Positions 59,056-64,000 of a stretch of DNA of 64,000 nt are shown here, in pieces. Origin of the DNA: CAZEKB01 sp964512225 (GTDB lineage: Bacteria > Myxococcota_A > UBA796 > UBA9615); the NCBI GenBank assembly GCA_964512225.1, contig CAZEKB010000011.1:1-64000 (forward strand), given 5' to 3'. The notes under the pieces were generated by a model that searched no databases, was not told the origin of the DNA, and saw only the letters and a list, made by a program, of their open reading frames with translations. Positions within the stretch are counted from its first letter, which is position 1, and each line of letters starts with the position of its first letter. A program made the translations under genes and the position numbers.

Positions 59056-60395
59056 GCCTTGTGGCCGGGGGGGCGTCCGTCCTCCCGGAGCGCTTCGATC
59101 ACCGCGCGCCTGTCGATCTTCCCGCTCGCGGTCGTGGGGAGGGCGTCCACCACGTGCCAGCGACGCGGGAGGCGGAAGTCCGCGACCCGCTCCCGCAGGG
59201 CCTCGGCCAGCCCCGCCGCGTCGACGTCCGGCGTAGACGGAACGATCGCGGCGGATACGACCTCGCCCCACTCCGCGTCGGGGACGCCGAATACGACGGC
59301 CGAGTCCACGCCCGGGAGGCTCCCGAGGGCGTCCTCCACCTCGGACGGATCCACGTTCTCGCCACCGGTGACGATCCGATCGTCGGCCCGACCCGCGACG
59401 AAGAGCCGTCCGCCCGCGAGCCGCCCCAGGTCTCCGGTGTCGTACAGGCCGTCCGCGAGCACCGGAGCGACGAGGGCCCCGTCCCGCAGGGTCCCCGAGT
59501 ACAGCGTGGGCCCCCCCACGTGCACCCGCCCGCCTCGGATCGCGACCACCACTCCGGGCAGCGGCGGGGCGCCCGGACCGCGCTCCCCGATCCGCTGCGT
59601 GGCGACCTGGGAGCAGGCCTCGGTGAGGCCGTAGGTCGCCAGCGCCTCGACCCCGGCCCCGCGCGCCCTCTCCAGGAGGCCGGCGGGCACCGCGGCGCCG
59701 CCCACCAGCATCGCCCGCAGCGTCGGGGGGAAGCCCCGGCCCCGGTCGGCGAGGTGGCCCAGGAGGCGCGCGAGCATCGTCGGGACGACCGACAGGAGCG
59801 TGACGGCCCAGGCCTCCACGACGTCGAGCAGGGCCGACGCCGCGAACCGCCCCGGGGCCGCGACGACGACCGTCCGACGGGCCGCGAGGCAGCGCGTGAC
59901 GATCGACAAGCCGCCCACGTGCGCGGGCGTCATCGCCAGGAGCCAGCGGTCGCCCTCGCGCCAGCCGAGGTTCGCGGCGGACGCGGCGGCCGAGGCCTCG
60001 AGCGCGCGCGCCGACAGGGCGAGGGCCTTCGGCGTCCCGGTGGAGCCCGACGTGTGGACGAAGGCCGCGAGCCCCGCCCCTCGCAGGTCCGCGTCGCGGG
60101 CCCCGCTCCGCTCCCGGGCGCGCGCCCGCTCGAGCTCGGTCCACCGGGGGTGCAGCAGGTACACGGGCACGCCCGCGTCGAGCGCCGCGTACAGGTCCAG
60201 CATGGCCTCGCGCGCCCGGGAGCCCACGAAGACGAGCGGGCGGCCGCGGGCGGCGAAGGCCCGGGCGAGCTCGTCGGCTCGGGGGGCGACCTCGGCGGCG
60301 AGCTCGGCCCAGGTCCAGCTCCGCTCGGGCAGGACGAGGGCGACGCGACGGGGGTGCTCGGCGGCCGCGGCCCGCACCGAGAGGGCGGGGATCAC
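59052..60395 (-). CDS. menE: o-Succinylbenzoate-CoA ligase
   Basis: 447 residues, GTG start overlapping the menC stop. It is an acyl-adenylate-forming (ANL) enzyme: P-loop HTSGSTGTPKALALS, TYGLTEAC, YDTGDLG and the catalytic Lys in PTTASGKIDR. Compared with fatty-acyl-CoA ligases it is short, as expected for MenE. It activates o-succinylbenzoate for ring closure in menaquinone synthesis. It sits between menC and the lipoprotein gene with four-base overlaps on both sides. Confidence 0.93.
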   Translation of the reverse strand: MIPALSVRAAAAEHPRRVALVLPERSWTWAELAAEVAPRADELARAFAARGRPLVFVGSRAREAMLDLYAALDAGVPVYLLHPRWTELERARARERSGARDADLRGAGLAAFVHTSGSTGTPKALALSARALEASAAASAANLGWREGDRWLLAMTPAHVGGLSIVTRCLAARRTVVVAAPGRFAASALLDVVEAWAVTLLSVVPTMLARLLGHLADRGRGFPPTLRAMLVGGAAVPAGLLERARGAGVEALATYGLTEACSQVATQRIGERGPGAPPLPGVVVAIRGGRVHVGGPTLYSGTLRDGALVAPVLADGLYDTGDLGRLAGGRLFVAGRADDRIVTGGENVDPSEVEDALGSLPGVDSAVVFGVPDAEWGEVVSAAIVPSTPDVDAAGLAEALRERVADFRLPRRWHVVDALPTTASGKIDRRAVIEALREDGRPPGHKA

Positions 60396-61486
60396 GGCTC
60401 CGCGGTGGCGCCCAGGCCCGGCGCGTCGCCGACCACGAGATCGGCCCCGACCACCGCCGGGACGCCGTCCGCCGGGCCCATGGCCCAGCCGTCGTGGGGG
60501 CCGAGCCCGCACGCGATGGGCGCGGGCAGGGCGGCCGCGAGGTGGGCCTGCGCCATCCCCGCCACCGTGCCGTCGAAGAGGTGCGTGACGGCCGCCGGGA
60601 CCTTCGCCGCGGCCGCCGCCTCGGCGAGGTCGAGGCAGCGCAGCGACCCGCCCAGCGCCATCGGCTTGAGGATGAGCGCGCCGCAGCCGTCGTTGAGCCA
60701 CTCGCGCAGGGCGGGGCGCTCGTCGTACTCCTGCAGGCTCTCGTCGGCCGCGACGGCCACGCCCGCGGGGGGCAGCGACTCGATCGGGGCGGACGTCGGC
60801 TCCTCCACCAGCTCCACGTCGAAGTCCGCGAGGGCCGCGAGCCGGTCCACCGCGTCGTCCCGGGTCCAGGCCTGGTTGGCGTCGAGGCGCAGCGCGAAGT
60901 CCCACCCCAGGCAAGCGCGCAGGCCGTCGATCATGGCGAGGTCCGAGACCCAGCTGCCGGAGCGCCCGACCTTGAGCTTGATCGTCCGGAACCCGGCCAC
61001 CAGCGCGGCGTGCACGTCGTCGAGGATGTCGCTGGGGCGGGCGCCGCGGGCGAGGTGGGTGAGCGGGAGTCGAGAGCTCGGGGTGCGGTCGGGGCCGCAG
61101 AGCAGCGCGGCGATCGAGCGTCCGGTGCGGCGCCCCATCCAGTCGAGCATCGCCGTCTCGACCGCGAACCGAGCGGCGGGCAGCGACGTGGGCACCCGCT
61201 CCACGGCGGCGCGGACCTGGGGCAACAGGGGCCGGTCGAAGCGCACGGGGAGCGGCCCTTCGGACCAGGTCCGCAGGGCGTCGCGGCAGTCTTCGAGCCG
61301 GTCGGGCGAGTATCCGGGCAGCGGGGAGGCCTCGCCGACACCCTCGACGCCGTCTTCGTCGCGCATCCGCAGCAGCAGACCCCGACGCTCGGACACCGCG
61401 GATCGTCCCGCGGGCAGCGAGCCTTCGGGGCAGGCGCGCAGGGCGCTCAACTCCACGGTGGACAGGGAGGCCATCACTACCATCAT
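60392..61486 (-). CDS. menC: o-Succinylbenzoate synthase
   Basis: 364 residues from the ATG at 61486 (ATGA with the menA stop; an in-frame ATG at 61474 is also possible). Enolase-superfamily catalytic residues are present: KLK (KxK) on strand 2, metal ligands in RLDANQAW, LVEEP and ADES, and the opposite Lys in LILKPMALGG. It dehydrates SHCHC to o-succinylbenzoate. Identity is supported by its place between menA and menE. Confidence 0.93.
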   Translation of the reverse strand: MMVVMASLSTVELSALRACPEGSLPAGRSAVSERRGLLLRMRDEDGVEGVGEASPLPGYSPDRLEDCRDALRTWSEGPLPVRFDRPLLPQVRAAVERVPTSLPAARFAVETAMLDWMGRRTGRSIAALLCGPDRTPSSRLPLTHLARGARPSDILDDVHAALVAGFRTIKLKVGRSGSWVSDLAMIDGLRACLGWDFALRLDANQAWTRDDAVDRLAALADFDVELVEEPTSAPIESLPPAGVAVAADESLQEYDERPALREWLNDGCGALILKPMALGGSLRCLDLAEAAAAAKVPAAVTHLFDGTVAGMAQAHLAAALPAPIACGLGPHDGWAMGPADGVPAVVGADLVVGDAPGLGATAEP

Positions 61487-62361
61487 GCACCACCCGCGGC
61501 GAGACCGACGGCGAACAGGACGCCGAAGAGGAGCAACAGCTTCGCGGTGCCCGCCAGGACGTCGTTGAGGGCGGCCCCCGTCTCCCGCCGCAGGCGACCG
61601 AACAGGCGCACCGCGAGCGGGGCCGTGACCCACGGCAGCAGCACCTGGGGAGGCCGACCCAGGGCGACGAGGATCGCGGGCACCGCGAAGGCCGCGAGCA
61701 GCATCACCGCGTACTCGACGAAGGCGAAGCGGCGGCCGAACATCACGACGAGCGTCCGCTTGCCCGCCGCCGCGTCGGTCGCTTCGTCGCGCACGTTGTT
61801 GACCACGAGCAGGGCCGTCGCCAGCGTGCCCACGGGCACCGCCGCGAGGAAGGCGAGCCCGGGGACCTCGCCGGTCTGCACGTAGGCGGTGCCGGCCACG
61901 GCCACGAACCCGAAGAAGAGGAGGACGAAGACGTCCCCGAGCCCGTTGTAGGCGAGCGGGAACGGCCCCCCGGTGTAGGCGATCCCGGCCCCGATGCAGA
62001 CGACCCCGAGCGCGAAGATTCCCCAGCCGACGACGCTCGCCAGGTAGACGCCCACCAGCACCGCGACGCCGAACACCACCGCCATGCCGCGCTTGACCTG
62101 CGCGGGGGACAGCATCCCCGAGGCGACCGCGCGGGTGGGACCCGTCCGGGCGTCCGTGTCCGCGCCCTTCTCGGCGTCGTACACGTCGTTGGCGAAGTTG
62201 GTGCCGACCTGGATGAGGAGCGCCCCCAGCAGGGCGGCCAGCGCGGGCCCGACCACGACCCCGCTCGTGACCGCGGCGACCGCCGTGCCCACGGCCACCG
62301 GTACGACCGCCGCGGCGAGCGTCTTCGGCCGGATCGCCGTCGCCCAGGCCGCCGCCGTCAC
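61483..62361 (-). CDS. menA: 1,4-Dihydroxy-2-naphthoate polyprenyltransferase
   Basis: 292 residues, GTG start overlapping the menD stop. UbiA-family membrane enzyme with about eight spans. The first Asp-rich motif is NFANDVYDAEKGAD and the second NNVRDEATDAAAGKRT, which bind magnesium and the prenyl diphosphate. GPTRAVASGMLSP is typical of MenA. It joins the polyprenyl chain to DHNA at the inner membrane to give demethylmenaquinone. Confidence 0.95.
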   Translation of the reverse strand: MTAAAWATAIRPKTLAAAVVPVAVGTAVAAVTSGVVVGPALAALLGALLIQVGTNFANDVYDAEKGADTDARTGPTRAVASGMLSPAQVKRGMAVVFGVAVLVGVYLASVVGWGIFALGVVCIGAGIAYTGGPFPLAYNGLGDVFVLLFFGFVAVAGTAYVQTGEVPGLAFLAAVPVGTLATALLVVNNVRDEATDAAAGKRTLVVMFGRRFAFVEYAVMLLAAFAVPAILVALGRPPQVLLPWVTAPLAVRLFGRLRRETGAALNDVLAGTAKLLLLFGVLFAVGLAAGGA

Positions 62362-63992
62362 GCCACCACCGCCCGGATCAGGCCGCCGCCGGGCCGCGGG
62401 CCCATGCTCCGCAGCGCCTCCGTCAGCGCGTCGGCCGAGTCGACCGCCTGCACCGCCCAGCCGTGGGCCGCCGCGACCGCGTCGAAGTCGACGCCGGGCT
62501 CGGTCCGCCAGAACTCCACGAGGTCCTTGATCGCCACCGTCGAGTCCATGACGGGGAGCCGGTCGAAGATGCGTCCGCCGCGGTTGTCCAGCACCACGAT
62601 CGTGAGGGGCGAGTCGCCCAGGAGCGGTCGGAGCTGGAGCGAGCCGAGGTCGTGGGCGAGGCTCACGTCGCCGATGAGGAGGACCGTCGGTCCGCTCCGG
62701 GCGAGGGCCGTCCCCACCGCCCCCGCGACGAGGCCGTCGATCCCGGAGACGCCGCGCTGGGAGGAGACCGCGGAGTCCTCGGGGAGCAGCGCGCCCGACT
62801 CGTCCACCACGCGGACGGCGAGGCTGTTGCCGAGCACGAGGACCGCCCGCTCCGGCAGCCCCCGAACGACGGCCGAGGCGGCCGCGCGTTCGTCGAACGC
62901 GGCGGACGTCGGGGGCGCGGGGAGCGCGGGGCGGGGACGCTCCACGCTCGGGAGCGCCACCACGAGCTCCAGCAGCGCCTCGCTCACGTCGGCGAGCACG
63001 ATCTCCACTGCGTCGCCCGACGGGTCCGACCACCCTCCCTCGGCGTGGGCCAAGTCCGTGAAGATCGCCCGACGCACGTCGTTCTCCTCCACGTAGCGGA
63101 GCCACTCCGCGGCCACCGGGGCCTCGCCGATCTGGATCGCGACGTCCGGGGCGTAGGCGACCGCGTCGGCGGCGCGCAGGCAGGCGACGGGCGCGAGGTC
63201 GACCGTCCGCAGCTGGGACGTCGCCTCGGCGTAGACCGGGAAGCCGGTGCACCGGGCGAGGTTGCGGACGAGCGCGCGGTCCATGCCCCGGATCCAGCCC
63301 GCGGGGCCCGCGACGATGATCCCCCGCTCGGCGCCCTGGGCGAGGCGCCGGACCGCCTCGATCGCCTCCGGAGACGCCGTCGTGGTGGTGCCGAGCAGGC
63401 GGGTCGGGGGCGTCGCCAGGAGCGCGTCCACGCGGGCGACGAACGCGCGCTCCTCGTCCGTCGTGGGCCGGACGGGCTCCAGCGGCTTGCGAAGCGGCAC
63501 GTCGAGGTGGACGGGACGGGGACGGGGGCGGGACGACGCGAACGCCGCCTGCCCCGCGGTCCGGCGCAGCGCCCGCAGGGCCCTCTCGGACGCCTCGGGG
63601 GTGCCCACGTTCCAGGTGGGGATCCCCCCGAACAGGGTGGCCTGGTCGATCGTCTGGTTGGCGCCGCTGCGCTGCAGCTCGGGGGGCCGGTCGGCGGTGA
63701 GGACGATCAGCGAGGCGCCCGCGTACTGCGCCTCGAGGAGCGCGGGCAGGTAGTGGGCGCCGGCGGTGCCCGACGTGCAGATCAGCAGCGCGCTGCGGTG
63801 CCCGCACCGGACGATCCCGAGGGCCACGAAGGCCGCCGAGCGCTCGTCGATCACGCAGCGGCAGGTGATCCGGTCGTCGGCCGCGGCGGCGGCCACGAGC
63901 GGAGTGTTCCGAGAGCCGGGGCTGACGATCGCCTCCGTGACCCCCGCCGACGCGAAGCCGTCGATGAGCACGCGCGCCCACTGGGTGGTCAC
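62358..63992 (-). CDS. menD: SEPHCHC synthase MenD
   Basis: 544 residues from the GTG at 63992; only eight bases remain upstream, so an earlier start cannot be excluded, but the N-terminus fits the family. ThDP enzyme: substrate-binding SPGSRNTPL, catalytic VIDERSAAFVALG (Glu), SGTAGAHYLPALLEA, and the ThDP/Mg site GDVSLAHDLGSLQL with VLDNRGGRIF. It condenses isochorismate and 2-oxoglutarate, the first committed step of the classical menaquinone route. First gene seen of the men operon; menF could lie beyond the window. Confidence 0.95.
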   Translation of the reverse strand: MTTQWARVLIDGFASAGVTEAIVSPGSRNTPLVAAAAADDRITCRCVIDERSAAFVALGIVRCGHRSALLICTSGTAGAHYLPALLEAQYAGASLIVLTADRPPELQRSGANQTIDQATLFGGIPTWNVGTPEASERALRALRRTAGQAAFASSRPRPRPVHLDVPLRKPLEPVRPTTDEERAFVARVDALLATPPTRLLGTTTTASPEAIEAVRRLAQGAERGIIVAGPAGWIRGMDRALVRNLARCTGFPVYAEATSQLRTVDLAPVACLRAADAVAYAPDVAIQIGEAPVAAEWLRYVEENDVRRAIFTDLAHAEGGWSDPSGDAVEIVLADVSEALLELVVALPSVERPRPALPAPPTSAAFDERAAASAVVRGLPERAVLVLGNSLAVRVVDESGALLPEDSAVSSQRGVSGIDGLVAGAVGTALARSGPTVLLIGDVSLAHDLGSLQLRPLLGDSPLTIVVLDNRGGRIFDRLPVMDSTVAIKDLVEFWRTEPGVDFDAVAAAHGWAVQAVDSADALTEALRSMGPRPGGGLIRAVVA

Positions 63993-64000
63993 CAGCGCCG

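Noticed and set aside
1..64000. Transposons, prophage genes, tRNA or rRNA genes
   Set aside because: No transposase, integrase, phage structural gene, tRNA cloverleaf or rRNA stretch was recognised on either strand. The assembly gap could hide something, but the flanks are repeat on both sides.

Overview
The window is very GC-rich, with dense bacterial coding. About 55 genes lie in short operons whose members mostly overlap by 1-4 bases (ATGA, GTGA, TTGA). Several features point to a Gram-negative member of the Myxococcota or a related former deltaproteobacterial lineage. There are many lipoproteins whose acylated Cys is followed by Asp4-Ala/Ser linkers, an AgmX/PglI-type C-terminal domain, MopE-type and thrombospondin-type-3 calcium repeats, a C-terminus resembling MYXO-CTERM, FHA proteins, a Ser/Thr kinase and a TonB-dependent receptor. 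The taxon is inferred from gene content only.

Layout. 1-11.5 kb: two Asp-linker lipoproteins, three small minus-strand genes, a membrane/toroid pair, an SGNH hydrolase, and an FAD oxidoreductase coupled to a membrane polyferredoxin. 11.6-18.7 kb: lipoproteins, a patatin lipase with a tiny Kazal-type lipoprotein, a DUF3179 lipoprotein interrupted by one in-frame TGA exactly where the family has Cys (candidate selenocysteine), hydrolases, MsrB and a metallophosphoesterase. 18.8-25.4 kb: an active/inactive M16 peptidase pair with a CYTH enzyme, then a Cpx-like Spy protein, response regulator and histidine kinase. 24.7-28.9 kb: two FHA paralogues flank a membrane beta-propeller protein, followed by an AgmX-domain protein. 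28.9-37 kb: a DCC oxidoreductase, a 1197-residue calcium-repeat protein, and a permuted NlpC/P60 hydrolase fused in operon with proB-proA. 37-44 kb: more Asp-linker proteins, a PDZ protein, a cupin, and a 51-bp tandem repeat broken by a 100-N assembly gap. 44-58 kb: a Cache-containing Ser/Thr kinase, two DUF3857-type proteins, hydrolases, a PLP lyase, a TonB-receptor with its own TonB C-terminal domain, DUF3616 and a PAS-GGDEF-EAL protein. 58.4-64 kb: a menaquinone operon menD-menA-menC-menE ending in a lipoprotein.

How the genes work together. Most products are predicted to act in the envelope or outside the cell: surface lipoproteins, hydrolases, peptidases, a stress two-component system, and sulfur repair or redox proteins. 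menD-A-C-E supplies quinone for respiration, and proBA makes proline.

The three most notable signals are: (1) a candidate selenoprotein of the DUF3179 family with a SECIS-like hairpin just after the TGA; (2) a recurrent TANNNT-N6-start-codon arrangement at first genes of transcripts, suggesting widespread leaderless transcription, including one 17-bp divergent gap where both strands seem to share one -10 element; (3) repeated convergent gene ends with identical TCA-N8-TGA geometry.
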